A DNA stretch of 64,000 nt. Source: Larix kaempferi. Lineage: Eukaryota > Streptophyta > Pinopsida > Pinales > Pinaceae. The notes beneath the pieces are model-generated. The model saw nothing but the letters and a program-made list of their open reading frames with translations. It was not told the origin of the DNA and ran no database searches. The stretch is from contig BSBM01001383.1 of NCBI GenBank assembly GCA_027924585.1, forward strand, positions 186,001-250,000. Direction: 5' to 3'. Position numbers and translations under genes: made by a program. How positions within the stretch are numbered: position 1 is the first letter of the stretch; every line of letters starts with the position of its first letter. This document shows, piece by piece, positions 10,766 to 20,890 of the stretch.

Positions 10766-11966
10766 CTTGAATGGTGTAGTCAAAGAGGAAGTGTATGTGG
10801 AGCAGCCACTCGGTTTTGAAACACATGACAGGAAGTCACATGTGTGCAGATTGAAGAAAGCCTTGTATGGCTTGAAGCAAACTCCCAGAACTTGGTATGG
10901 TAGGATGGACAGTTTCCTATCTAGTTTGGGCTTTACCAAGAGTAAAGCGGATTCCAACCTTTACTACAAGGTTGAGGAAGGAAATCCTGTGATTCTACTC
11001 CTGTATGTAGATGACCTGTTTGTAATAGGAGATGACAGATTGATTGCCGATACAAAGAGGAAGCTTGATGCCAAGTTCGATATGAAGGACTTGGGGATGA
11101 TGCACTATTTTCTAGGTATGGAGGTTTGGCAGAGTGCAGATGGGATCTTCCTTGGACAAGGGAAGTATACTGTAGATATCCTAAAGAGGTTCGGGATGAT
11201 GGATTGCAAGGCCATGGCCACACCTATGGCATCGAATCTGAAGCTTCTTTGTGATGCTTCATCTGAGCTGGTGGATGTCTCTATGTATCGTCAGATGATT
11301 GGGTCCTTGATGTACTTGACGAATACGAGACCAGATATTTGCTTTGCGGTGAACACATTAAGCCAGTTCCTGACAGATCCGAGGAGTGTTCACCTGGTTG
11401 TTGTAAAGCATATTCTGAGGTACTTGAAGGGTACAGTTGATTATGGGCTCAAGTATGATGCGAATCAAAAGTTTAATCTCCAGGGTTATGTTGATTCAGA
11501 TTGGGCAGGCAGTGCTACAGATAGGAAGAGCACTTCTAGGTGCTGCTTCAGTATGGGATCAGGTGTGATCTCTTGGTTTAGCAGGAAGTAGTCATGCATA
11601 GCACTGAGTACAACCGAAGCAGAGTATGTTGCAGCTTGTTCGGCTAGTTGTGAGGCAGTATGGCTGAGGAAGCTACTGTCTGAGTTATTTGATCTACCGT
11701 TGGAGGCTACTGGTATCTTCTGTGACAACCAGAGTTGTGTGAAGTTGTCTGAGAACCCGATGTTCCACGACAGGTCGAAACACATAGAGATCAAATATCA
11801 CTATATCAGGGATATGGTGCAGAGAGGAGCAGTGAAGCTCTTGTATGTTGCAACGGACGAGCAGATTGCAGATGTGTTGACGAAGCCACTAGCCAGAGTG
11901 AAGTTCGAGTACTTTAGAGAGAGGCTTGGTGTTCTTCAGATCGACGACACTTCGATGAAGAAATGA
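10766..11966 (+). pseudogene. copia A C-terminal reverse transcriptase and RNase H
   Basis: This is the continuation of the RT broken by element C. It opens with LNGVVKEEVYVEQPLGFE, then KALYGLKQ, and the catalytic LLYVDDLF at about 10999-11022. Conserved blocks MKDLGMMHYFLGMEV, TRPDICFAVNTLSQF and RNase H (YVDSDWAG, KSTSRCCF, STTEAEYVA, CDNQSCVKL, HIEIKYHYIRD, ADVLTKPLA) follow in normal order. One TAG at 11589-11591 stands between WFSRK and SCIALS, where related copies have Gln (B retains it at the equivalent place). The natural stop is at 11964-11966. Confidence 0.95.
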
Positions 11967-12046
11967 TGGAGACATTTGTTGTAGCCATTCCTAGCATGGT
12001 GGAAGGGGGATCCTTCACATGGCTGTGGATGTAAGCGCTGGATGAT

Positions 12047-12535
12047 GAGCATCAGGATGATGTTCTAGTTTCTGCTATGTATGATCATTTGGATCATTTA
12101 TGTATGTACGCATCATGTTGGATGTTGGATATGATCAGTTGGATCATTTATGTATGTACGCATCATGTTGGATGCTAGATATGATCAGTTGGATCATTTA
12201 TGTATGTATGCATCATGTTGGATGCTTGGACCATGTATCTGTATATGTATCAGGTGGATACTTTGTATGATCAGGTAGATCATGCATGTTGATATGTATC
12301 AGGTAGATACATTGTGTGGATCATGTATCTATGTATGTATCAGGTGGATACACTGTGTATGGTGATATGTATCAGGTAGATACTTGGTATGCATCAAGTA
12401 GATGCATTGTATGATCAGGATGATCGTGGATGACGAGCTCCTCCCGATGACATGCATCAGGACGATGCAGTGATAATGATCAGGATGATCATGTGTACAT
12501 CAGGATGATGTATGGAGAGTATCAGGTTGATACTC
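12047..12535 (+). repeat. array of about 18 covarying mini-hairpins, 3' non-coding region of A
   Basis: After the pol stop the DNA is a chain of short imperfect palindromes. Nearly all units follow the pattern stem-ATC-AGG(T/A)N-GAT-stem', a five-base loop closed by C-G. Examples are TGTATCAGGTGGATACA (12336-12352), TGCATCAGGACGATGCA (12453-12469), ATGATCAGGATGATCAT (12476-12492), TACATCAGGATGATGTA (12496-12512) and GAGTATCAGGTTGATACTC (12517-12535). The outer stem bases differ from unit to unit but stay complementary. Units of a second type (GCATC-ATGTTG-GATGC and ATGATC-AGTTG-GATCAT) occupy the left part, in a 49-bp tandem repeat. The position puts the array in the genomic RNA. Confidence 0.85.
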
Positions 12536-12539
12536 TGTG

Positions 12540-13150
12540 GCCGTGGACAGGTTGTGCAGATGAACATGTAAGTAGACCTGGGAGATCTGGACAGGATAAA
12601 AAAGGCCTCAGATGCTCATTCGAGGCATTGCTCTGGGAGGACATGTAAGTAGACCTGGGAGATCTGGACAGGATGAAAAAGGCCTCGGATGCTCTTTCGA
12701 GGCATTGTCCTATGACATGTAAGTGGAACTGGGAGATCTGGACAGGATGAAAAAGGCCTCATATGCTCTTTCGAGGCTTTGCCATGACCACATGTAATAT
12801 GCTCCTGGGAGATCTGGAGAGGATAAAAAAGGCCTCAAATGCTTCAGCCAGGTTTTGTGGTGGACCACATGTAATGTGCTCCTGGGAGATCCGACAGGTA
12901 GAGCTGTGTGTTCGTAATAGCCTGGGATGCTTCAGCCAGGTTTTGTGGTGAGATCACATGTAATGTGCTCCTGGGAGATCCGACAGGTAAAGCTATGTGC
13001 TCGTAACAGCCTGGGATGCTTCAGCCAAGTTTTGTGATGGGTCACATGTAATGTGCTCCTGGGAGATCCGATAGGTAGAGCTGTGTGCTCGTAATAGCCT
13101 GGGATGCTATTGCTAGGTTTTGTGACGCACGTAATAAGTCCTGAGGATTC
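12540..13150 (+). repeat. degenerate tandem repeat, about 75-90 bp units, 3' non-coding region of A
   Basis: About seven units begin with ACATGTAA and contain CTGGGAGAT followed by GACAGG. Later units add GAGCTGTGTGCTC-like hairpins (13078-13090) and a second hairpin such as CCTGG-GATGCTTCAG-CCAGG or GCCTCG-GATGCTCTTT-CGAGGC. Unit starts are near 12566, 12641, 12715, 12790, 12871, 12957 and 13046. Between 13150 and 13400 there is only a short GATGACGATGATTTGAGG repeat. No coding potential is seen. Confidence 0.8.
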
Positions 13151-13400
13151 CACCGTATGGTCAGTGATGAAGACCTGCAGGTGGTGGGCCTACATCCAGT
13201 ATGAAAAAGGACTGGCTCTATAGAACTTTCTATGACGAGTAGATTCAGAGATTGTTTGAGATAGCAGCAACAGTGACGATGACGATGATTTGAGGATGAT
13301 GCATCGATGACGATGATTTGAGGACGATGCATCGATGACGATGATCCAAAGAAGAAGACTTTTGCTAGCAAATCTGTGTCGAGAAATACCTTCCTAGTTA

Positions 13401-13408
13401 AGAGGGAG
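13401..13408 (+). other. polypurine tract of copia A
   Basis: AGAGGGAG lies directly before the TG of the 3' LTR. The same tract with the same flank is present in B at 20261-20268. Confidence 0.9.
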
Positions 13409-13706
13409 TGTTGATGTATATGTAACTTCGAAATGTATTTCATCTATGTATTTCATTTATATATTATTGTACTCCTATAGAGATGTGTCATTCCTCTATA
13501 CGGAAGTGTCGTCATGTGTATTGACAAGTGTCGCAAGTGTGTTAACTTGCCGATGGATTATTAGACCACCATGTGTGGGGTCAGCCCTGATTTATGTAAT
13601 ATATGGTTGATGTACCTAGCTAGACAAGTCGGCCCCATAAGGTTATTGGGAAAACAAGACAAGTATAAATAGAGATCGGGAGATCTCTATTTGGATCACT
13701 CAGAAA
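13409..13706 (+). repeat. 3' LTR of copia A, left half
   Basis: It starts TGTTGATGTATATG like the LTRs of B, and contains TATA box, hairpin and GGTTATTAGACCACC motifs. It is cut at 13706 by insertion of B, with AGAAA (13702-13706) duplicated at 20886-20890. The right half is at 20891-21198. Confidence 0.93.
13664..13692 (+). promoter_or_regulatory. TATA box with overlapping 11-bp hairpin in LTR of A
   Basis: TATAAATA at 13664-13671 is the likely core promoter. AAATAGAGATC (13667-13677) is followed by GGGA and then its perfect complement GATCTCTATTT (13682-13692), so the TATA box forms part of the stem. In B the same place has a different but equally complementary stem. Confidence 0.8.
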
Positions 13707-14356
13707 TGTTGATGTATATGTAACTTCGGAATGTATTTCACATATATGTATATTGTATTCCTATAGAGATGGTATTATTCCTCTATAAGGAAGTGTCGTC
13801 ATTTATATTGTAAGTGTCGTAACTTATACTTGATGGGTTATTAGACCACCTTGTTTGGGGTCGGCCCTGTATAAGTCATGTGGGTCAAAGGGTTATTAGA
13901 CCACCCTATTAGGGGTCGGCCATGTGGGTCAAAGGGTTATTAGACCACCCTATTGGGGGTCGGCCCACTTAGCATTATGTTATGTGGTTAAGTTCGAGCC
14001 TACATGAGTTAGGTAAAAAGGCAAGTCAAGTCAAGTATAAATAGAGTGCGGGAGGCACTCTATTTACTCACTCACTTCTCACACATGCACTCAAGGAGGA
14101 GTGACGCACTTATGGAGGAGGAGGATCTGCTGCTAGGTTATGGCTATCTCTCTTGGTTGGTTGTATCATTGCTCTATCTATCTCTGAGGAAGTTATTGGG
14201 GTTTTTCACCTTTATGGTTTTCCCCAAGTAAATCTTTGTGTCTCTTGTGTGCTTGCATTATTGTCTCCATGATTGATATGCTGTAGATATGTTGTACATG
14301 TTGTTCTCTCAGTTAAGATCCTAGATCAAATTGAAGTAAATTCAGAAAATTTAACA
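13707..14356 (+). repeat. 5' LTR of copia B
   Basis: It starts TGTTGATG and ends TTTAACA just before the primer site. It carries two copies of a 44-bp unit containing GGGTTATTAGACCACCC (about 13870-13960), while the 3' LTR has one. Over the rest I see only about four single-base differences between the two LTRs. Confidence 0.95.
14036..14065 (+). promoter_or_regulatory. TATA box with overlapping 11-bp hairpin in 5' LTR of B
   Basis: TATAAATA is at 14036-14043. AAATAGAGTGC (14039-14049), loop GGGAG, then complement GCACTCTATTT (14055-14065). Compared with A (stem ending ATC/GAT), three base pairs have changed on both sides together (TGC/GCA). The 3' LTR copy at 20557-20583 keeps the stem with a loop change. 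Confidence 0.8.
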
Positions 14357-14368
14357 TGGTATCAGAGC
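14357..14368 (+). other. primer binding site of copia B
   Basis: TGGTATCAGAGC directly follows the CA of the LTR and matches initiator tRNA-Met complementarity. Confidence 0.95.
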
Positions 14369-17300
14369 TAGCCTGAAAGAAGGCATGATATGGCATGTAT
14401 GACACTTGTTGCACTTACGATGCTAGGGCTTGATATAGCAAAAACCAGTCATCGTAGCACTTTCGCTATAAATCCGTTTTGGCGAATTTTTCGGATCTGA
14501 AATTGTTACAGGACGAAGCTAAGATCTCCAGGTACCTTGTGTCCAAAGGACAACCTCTAATTCGTTGTACTTTGTGATTTATGATCTGTACAATATAGGG
14601 TTTCTGCCTCTTCCAGATCTGAGTCAAAATCATGTGACCTTGGGAAAAAGGTCATATCTTGGGCTAGGAAGCTCCAAATGAAATTTCGTAAAAAGTGACA
14701 AGTAGTACACAGTCTGTACTATGTCAGAAAACTTTTTCAGAGGCCAAAGTTGAACCAGTGACACGTGGCACTCCGTACAAGTGCGCTCTACTGTATTATC
14801 CCATAAATAGGTCATGTTGCGACATTTGGCATAACTCTCTCTCAGAGAATCCAAATGAGGTCAGACCTGTCAGGATGGAAAGATAACAGGTCAGGCTATC
14901 TCAGGAAACCTTTTCAGACCCTGTGGATCAGAAATTTCGGAGTTACACCAGAAACAATCAGGTACATATTTCTGTCAAAACATAATTATTTTTTAGTACC
15001 CTCATTCATGGCTTCCAGAATTTAGGGCTTTGAAGAAAGTTGGAATTTTTGTAATCCGAGACCACGGCTGGATGCTACTCATCAAAATAAAAATTTAGAG
15101 ACCAAGATCAGAATTTTTGGTTGGGCAGAAGGCCGGGCTTGATTAGACCCTAGTTCGGGACTTTGATCAGAAAAGTGGAAAATTAGGGCTTCTGTAAAAA
15201 TGGGAATTTTTGAAATCTGTGACCACGGCTGGAAGCTCCTCAGAAAAATAGAAGCTTAGAGCTTTGGATCAAACATTTTAATTGGGAAGAAGAGTGGGCT
15301 TCATCAAACCCCAGTTCAGGGTCACGTCCAGTGAATCCGGGAGTTTCAAAGGCAAAATTGAGGAGTGAAACTTTGCAGTTTTCAAATTTTGAATATACCA
15401 GTTTGATCAGCTCATCAAGGCACATATTTCTATCCTTTCGGAAGTTTGAAATTCAAAGTTTGAATTTTTGGGGTTTCTCTGACAAACCCATATCCAGCTC
15501 CAGGTCCAGTTCTTGCAAATCAAGTGGATTGGGTTAATCCTAGAAGAAGATGGATTGATCATCTGCATGAGTGAAGAAGTTCCTGTTTCAGAGGGAGATG
15601 AGGCTAAGGCCTTACATAAGAAGATTACAAGCGATCTCGACAGGTATGACTCATCGAGATATATTTCGATATTTGTCCATGATTAAGTTTATGGTATGTT
15701 TGTCTTCATGTTATTACGGTTAGTACAATTTTGATTTTAGATTTGTCGTATAACCTTAACAAAATTATGAATGCATGATAGAGGATATTCACTGGTTAGG
15801 GTGTTGACACTTATGATTGTACTAATGCATTATGGTGTTGTATGAGGTTTATGTTGTATACTAACATGAAAGGTACACCGATAAAGACAAATCATGTTCT
15901 GGTCCAAGAACATATGATCATGATAACATGAGGACAAAGATTCATCCATTTTCATGGATCTCATAAAAGATCCATTTACGAGGTATGTATAACTTGGTTT
16001 TGTAATGGCTAACCTATGAGATATATAGGTTACTAGCACAAGTCATTGAAGAAGAACAAGAAGACATCTTGTGAGTATGTTAGACATAACTAACTAGCAT
16101 GCTAATCCAGGTATGTTTTTCCTATATCAAGATAGAATCCTACCTTGGGTTAGGATCTTATACTGTTGTTGATAATGATTATTCATGAAGTCATAGGTTT
16201 GAATAATCATGATTGTATGCATATTATGTTTCTTACCATAATTGATGATATGACTAACCAGAAAAATCATGATGGTATAGGGTTGAATAATCACAGGTTT
16301 TATGCATTTTGTATCTCTTATCTTGATTGATGATTCAACGAACCTGAAGAGTCATAAGTTTGAGTAATTACAGGTTTAGACATGTTATGTTTCTTATGAT
16401 TTGACTAACCTTAAGAATCCTACATAAACCTTGAATGCTAATGCTTATTATTTTCTGTTTGAAATGATCATGACTATACATGCTTGAGATTATTGTGTTT
16501 TAATAGTATACTAATGAATGTATGATTTTATATGAGATCACAAGGATAACACATTCATGATACTAATAAGCATGCATAGGGACCAAGGATGAATATGAGT
16601 TCAAGAACAGGTAATTCAGGAAGCAAAGATCAAGAGGGAGCACACTTCAGTTGCTGCTGCAAGAAAGCAAAGGAGCACACTCCAGTTGCTCCTGCAAGAA
16701 AGCAAAGGAGCACACTTCAGTAGTTTTTGCAAGGATGCAGATATTCAGAGGGAGTTGACCATCTTTCTACATTCCACAACAGAAAGGTGTAGAAGAAGCT
16801 ACTTCAGATTAGGACTCCAACAGCTCCTGCAAGGAAGCAAAGACTCAGAGGGAGTCCACCCAACGAACAAAGAAAGATAAGTATTTTAATCATCATTTCT
16901 TAAATAATATTGTTCAATAATGTATATACTGATGTTCCTAGAATTAGGTTGTGTATTATGCATATTAGAATAATTGCATTGATGAACAGTATACTCCTAA
17001 TATGCATGGGTAAGTGGCCTATGGCACTGTACAACATTCCATTGCTACTTATCTAGAATGAAACCTCTTTGCTGACATGTTGGGAGTTGTGCACACTCTT
17101 AACAATGTTCTGGTAGAGATTGGAAGGCATCTAGAAAGTTACGGAATATGGATAAATGTTGTATTGAAGCATTGGCTAAGATAATTGCATGACTGTATGG
17201 CATATTTCTTTATGTGTAAGAATTTGTTCTGAAAACTATGAGATGTTTTCTAATCATGCAATTTAACTTGTTGTGTAGGAAAGATCGTATGCCATCTCCT

Positions 17301-17416
17301 ACAAAAGAAGAACTACAACATTTTGTTCCAGCAACAAAGATATCTATTGAAGATATTGAAGATATTGAAGTTCCCAGGATCTGGGATGAAGAAATGAAAT
17401 GCCATGACCGTCGATC
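14369..17416 (+). other. non-copia internal segment of B, with exon-like pieces
   Basis: No copia gag, protease or integrase motif is found here. Two diverged copies of about 150 bp (about 15030-15160 and 15185-15320) share ACCACGGCTGGA and TTAGGGCTT motifs. An exon-like piece starts at ATG 15567 (MSEEVPVSEGDEAK) and reaches CAG|GTATGA at 15643, though it could equally be a gag N-terminus. A short repeat around GAGCACACTTCAGTTG covers 16640-16870. The piece at 17279-17416 follows a TTGTGTAG acceptor and encodes MPSPTKEELQHFVPATK and an acidic EDIEDIEVPRIWDEE. I do not recognise its family. Copia sequence resumes abruptly at codons MKNDVWD (17417). The AT-rich stretches between look like introns. 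Confidence 0.55.
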
Positions 17417-18609
17417 ATGAAGAATGATGTTTGGGATGTAATCCTAAGACATGAAGAGAAGTTTGCTATGACTTCCAATTGGAACTATCAGATCAAGCAT
17501 GTTGCAGATGGCAGCATTGAGAAATATAAAAGTGATGAAATAGAAGATACACCAGATGGATTCAAGACAGCTTCCTTGAATGGTGTAGTTGAAGAAGAAG
17601 TGTATGTAGAGCAGCCACTTGGTTCTAAGACACATGATAGGAAATCATATATGTGCAGAACTTGGTATGGTGAAGATAGATTGATTGCCGACACGCAGCG
17701 GAAGCTTACTACCGAGTTCGAGATGAAGAACTTGGGGATGATGCACTATTTGTTTTTGGCATGAAGGTGTGGCAGAGTGCAGATAGAATCTTCCTTGAAC
17801 AAGGGAAGTATGCAGTAGAGATCCCAAAGAGGTTCGGGATGATGGATTGCAAGGCCATGGCCACACCTATGGCATCGAATCTGAAGCTTCTATGTGATGC
17901 TTCATCTGAGCTGGTTGATGTCTCTATGTATCGTCAGATGATTGGGTCATTGATGTACTTGACAAACACGAGACCAGACATTTGCTTTGCTGTGAACACA
18001 TTGAGCCAGTTCCTGACGGATCCGAGGAGTGTTCACCTGGTTGCTGTAAAGCATTATCTGAGGTACCTGAAGGGTACAGTGGATTATGGGCTCAGGTATG
18101 AGGCAAATCAAAAGTTTAACCTACAGGGTTGTGTTGATTCAGATTGGGCTGGCAGTGCTGCAGATAGGAAGAGCACATCTGGATGTTGCTTCAGTATGGG
18201 ATCAGGTGTGATCTCTTGGTTTAGCAGGAAGCAATCCTGCGTAGCACTGAGTACAGCTGAGGCAGAGTATGTTGCAGCCTGTTCAGCTAGTTGTGAGGCA
18301 GTATGGCTACGGAAGCTACTGTCTGAGTTATTTGATCTCCTGTTGGAGGCTACTGGTATCTTCTGTGATAACTAGAGTTGTGTGAAGCTGTCCGAGAACC
18401 CAGTGTTTCATGACAGGTCGAAACACATAGAGATCAAATATCACTATATCAGGGATATGGTGCAGAGAGGAGCTGTGAAGCTCCTGTATGTTGCGACGAA
18501 CGAGCAGATTGCAGATGTGCTGACGAAGCCACTAGCCAGAGTGAAGTTCGAGTACTTCAGAGAGAGGCTTGGCGTTCTTCAGATCGAGGACACTTCGAGG
18601 AAGAAGTGA
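17417..18609 (+). pseudogene. copia B reverse transcriptase remnant and RNase H
   Basis: RT starts at MKNDVWDV, as in A at 4801. Compared with A, one deletion removes the ARFVARGF to LALAAA region and another removes everything from KKALYGLKQ through the YVDD catalytic motif (the join is near 17660, CRTWYG/EDRLIAD). A small frameshift lies near 17760. From MKVWQSAD (17761) the frame is almost intact through SLMYLTNTRPDICF, RNase H (CVDSDWAG, AEAEYVAACSAS, HIEIKYHYIRD) and ADVLTKPLA. The only stop is TAG at 18373-18375, within CDN/SCVKL. The natural stop is at 18607-18609. With no YVDD this cannot be a working polymerase. Confidence 0.93.
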
Positions 18610-18689
18610 TGGACACATTTGCTGAAGCCATTCCAAGCATGTTGGAAGGAGGATCCTTCACATGGCTGTGGATGTAAGCGTTGGATGAT

Positions 18690-19483
18690 GAGCATCAGGA
18701 TGATGTTCTGGTTTCTGCTTGATATGATCAGTTGGATCATTTTTATGTATGTATGTACGCATCATGTTGGATGCTGGATATGATCAGTTGGATCATCTAT
18801 GTATGTATGCATCATGTTGGATGCTGGATATGATCAGTTGGATCATCTATGTATGTATGCATCATGTTGGATGCTGGATATGATCAGTTGGATCATGTGT
18901 ACGTATTTTGTATATGCATCATGTTGGATGCTTGGACCACGTATCTGTATATGTATCAGGTGGATACATTGTATGATCAGGTGGATCATGTATGGTGATA
19001 TGTATCATGTATTTGTATTTGTATCAGGTGGATACATTGATGATCAGGAGGATCATGTATGATGATATGTATCAGGTAGATACTTGGTATGCATCAGGTA
19101 GATGCATTGATGATCAGGAGGATCATGTATGATGATATGTATCATGTATTTGTATCAGGTGGATACATTGATGATCAGGAGGATCATGTATGATGATATG
19201 TATCAGGTAGATACTTGGTATGCATCAGGTAGATGCATTGATGATCAGGTGGATCATGCAGCAGGATGTTGCAGTGATGATCAGGATGATCATAGATGAC
19301 GAGCTTCAGGATGTTGCTCCAGATGACATGCAGCAGGATGTTGCAGTGATGATCAGGATGATCATAGATGACGAGCTTCAGGATGTTGCTCCAGATGACA
19401 TGCAGCAGGACGTTGCAGTGATGATGATCTGGATGATCATGGATACATCAGGATGATGTATGGTGAGTATCAGGTTGATACTC
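18690..19483 (+). repeat. array of about 30 covarying mini-hairpins, 3' non-coding region of B
   Basis: The architecture is the same as at 12047-12535 but expanded. The left part repeats a 49-bp unit (ATGATC-AGTTG-GATCAT plus GCATC-ATGTTG-GATGC) three to four times. The middle alternates GTATC-AGGTG-GATAC, TGATC-AGGAG-GATCA and GCATC-AGGTA-GATGC. The right part has TGCAGCAGGATGTTGCA (19257-19273), where the stem includes a G-U pair, and GAGCTTCAGGATGTTGCTC (19301-19319), both within a 68- to 72-bp duplicated block. It ends with GAGTATCAGGTTGATACTC (19465-19483), the same last unit as in A. Confidence 0.87.
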
Positions 19484-19489
19484 TATGGC

Positions 19490-20050
19490 CGTGGATCAGG
19501 TTGTGCAGATGAGCATGTAATTCGTTGCCCTGGGAGATTTGCAGATGGTCTTTCGAGGTTTTGCCTATGGCATGTAATTCGGTGCCCTGGGACATCTGGC
19601 AAATGCTCTTTCGAGGTTTTGCTCTGGGAGGACATGTAATTCGTTGCCCTGGGAGATCTGCAGATAGTCTTTCGAGGTTTTGCCTATGGCATATAATAGC
19701 GCCCTGGGATATCTGGCAGATGCTCTTGCGAGGTTTTGTCCTATGGCATGTAATTCGTTTCCCTGGGAGATCCGATAGGTTGGGCTGTGTGCCCGTAATC
19801 AGTCCTGGGATGCTCTTGCGAGGTTTTGCCATGACCACATGTAATTCGTTGCCCTGGGAGATCCTATAGGTAGAGCTGTGTGCTCGTAACAGCCTGGGAT
19901 GCTCTTGCGAGGTTTTGTGGTGAGGTCACATGTAATTCGTTTCCCTGGGAGATCCTATAGGTAGAGCTGTGTGCTCGTAACAGCCTGGGATGCTCTTTCG
20001 AGGTTTTGTGACGCACGTAAAAGTCCTGAGGATTCCACAGTATGGCCAGT
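19490..20050 (+). repeat. degenerate tandem repeat, 3' non-coding region of B
   Basis: About seven units begin near CATGTAATTCG and contain CCCTGGGAGAT and GATGCTCTTTCGAGGTTTTG. Inside several is a small hairpin: GAGCTGTGTGCTC at 19873-19885 and 19964-19976, but GGGCTGTGTGCCC at 19782-19794, a paired change on both arms. It corresponds to 12540-13150 of A. Confidence 0.8.
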
Positions 20051-20260
20051 GATGACGAAGACCTGCAGGTGGTGGGCCTACATCCAGTATGAAAAAGGAC
20101 TGGCTCTGTAGAACTTCCTATGACGAGTAGATTCAGAGATTGATTGAGATAGCAGCAGCAGTGACGATGATGATGACTCGATGACGATTATCTAGTGACG
20201 ATGATCCAGAGAAGATGACTTGTGCTAGAAGAACTGTGCTGAGAAATACCTTCCTAGTTA

Positions 20261-20268
20261 AGAGGGAG
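20261..20268 (+). other. polypurine tract of copia B
   Basis: AGAGGGAG lies directly before the 3' LTR, in the same context (ACCTTCCTAGTTA) as in A. Confidence 0.9.
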
Positions 20269-20885
20269 TGTTGATGTATATGTAACTTCGGAATGTATTT
20301 CACATATATGTATATTGTATTCCTATAGAGATGGTATTATTCCTCTATAAGGAAGTGTCGTCATTTATATTGTAAGTGTCGTAACTTATACTTGATGGGT
20401 TATTAGACCACCTTGTTTGGGGTCGGCCCTGTATAAGTCATGTGGGTCAAAGGGTTATTAGACCACCCTATTGGGGGTCGGCCCACTCAGCATTATGTTA
20501 TGTGGTTAAGTTCGAGCCTACATGAGTTAGGTAAAAAGGCAAGTCAAGTCAAGTATAAATAGAGTGCGAGAGGCACTCTATTTACTCACTCACTTCTCAC
20601 ACATGCACTCAAGGAGGAGTGGCGCACTTATGGAGGAGGAGGATCTGCTGCTAGGTTATGGCTATCTCTCTTGGTTGGTTGTATCATTGCTCTATCTATC
20701 TCTGAGGAAGTTATTGGGGTTTTTCACCTTTATGGTTTTCCCCAAGTAAATCTTTGTGTCTCTTGTGTGCTTGCATTATTGTCTCCATGATTGATATGCT
20801 GTAGATATGCTGTAGATATGCTGTACATGTTGTTCTCTCAGTTAAGATCCTAGATCAAATTGAAGTAAATTCAGAAAATTTAACA
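20269..20885 (+). repeat. 3' LTR of copia B
   Basis: The 617-bp repeat pairs with 13707-14356. It has one copy of the 44-bp unit and an extra 11 bp in the GATATGCTGTA run near 20795-20825. It ends TTTAACA and is followed by the duplicated AGAAA (20886-20890). Confidence 0.95.
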
Positions 20886-20890
20886 AGAAA

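Larger units (their letters stand above)
13707..20885 (+). mobile_element. young non-autonomous copia element B nested in the LTR of A
   Basis: The element is 7179 bp long with LTRs at 13707-14356 (650 bp) and 20269-20885 (617 bp). These differ by only a handful of substitutions plus a 44-bp and an 11-bp copy-number change. The 5-bp target duplication AGAAA is perfect (13702-13706, 20886-20890). It has a primer site, polypurine tract and 3' hairpin arrays like A. It lacks recognisable gag, protease and integrase; about 3 kb of unrelated sequence takes their place, and RT has lost its catalytic core. RNase H and the 3' half are 90% or more similar to A. The near-identical LTRs show recent transposition, so its enzymes came from another copy. 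Confidence 0.95.

Noticed and set aside
14357-14368. Possible tRNA genes at the TGGTATCAGAGC sites
   Set aside because: These are primer binding sites complementary to tRNA-Met directly after LTR ends. No cloverleaf surrounds them.
18690-19483. Regularly repeated palindromic units that could suggest a CRISPR array
   Set aside because: The units are short hairpins with changing stems and no constant repeat/unique spacer pattern, there are no cas genes, and the context is a plant retrotransposon.
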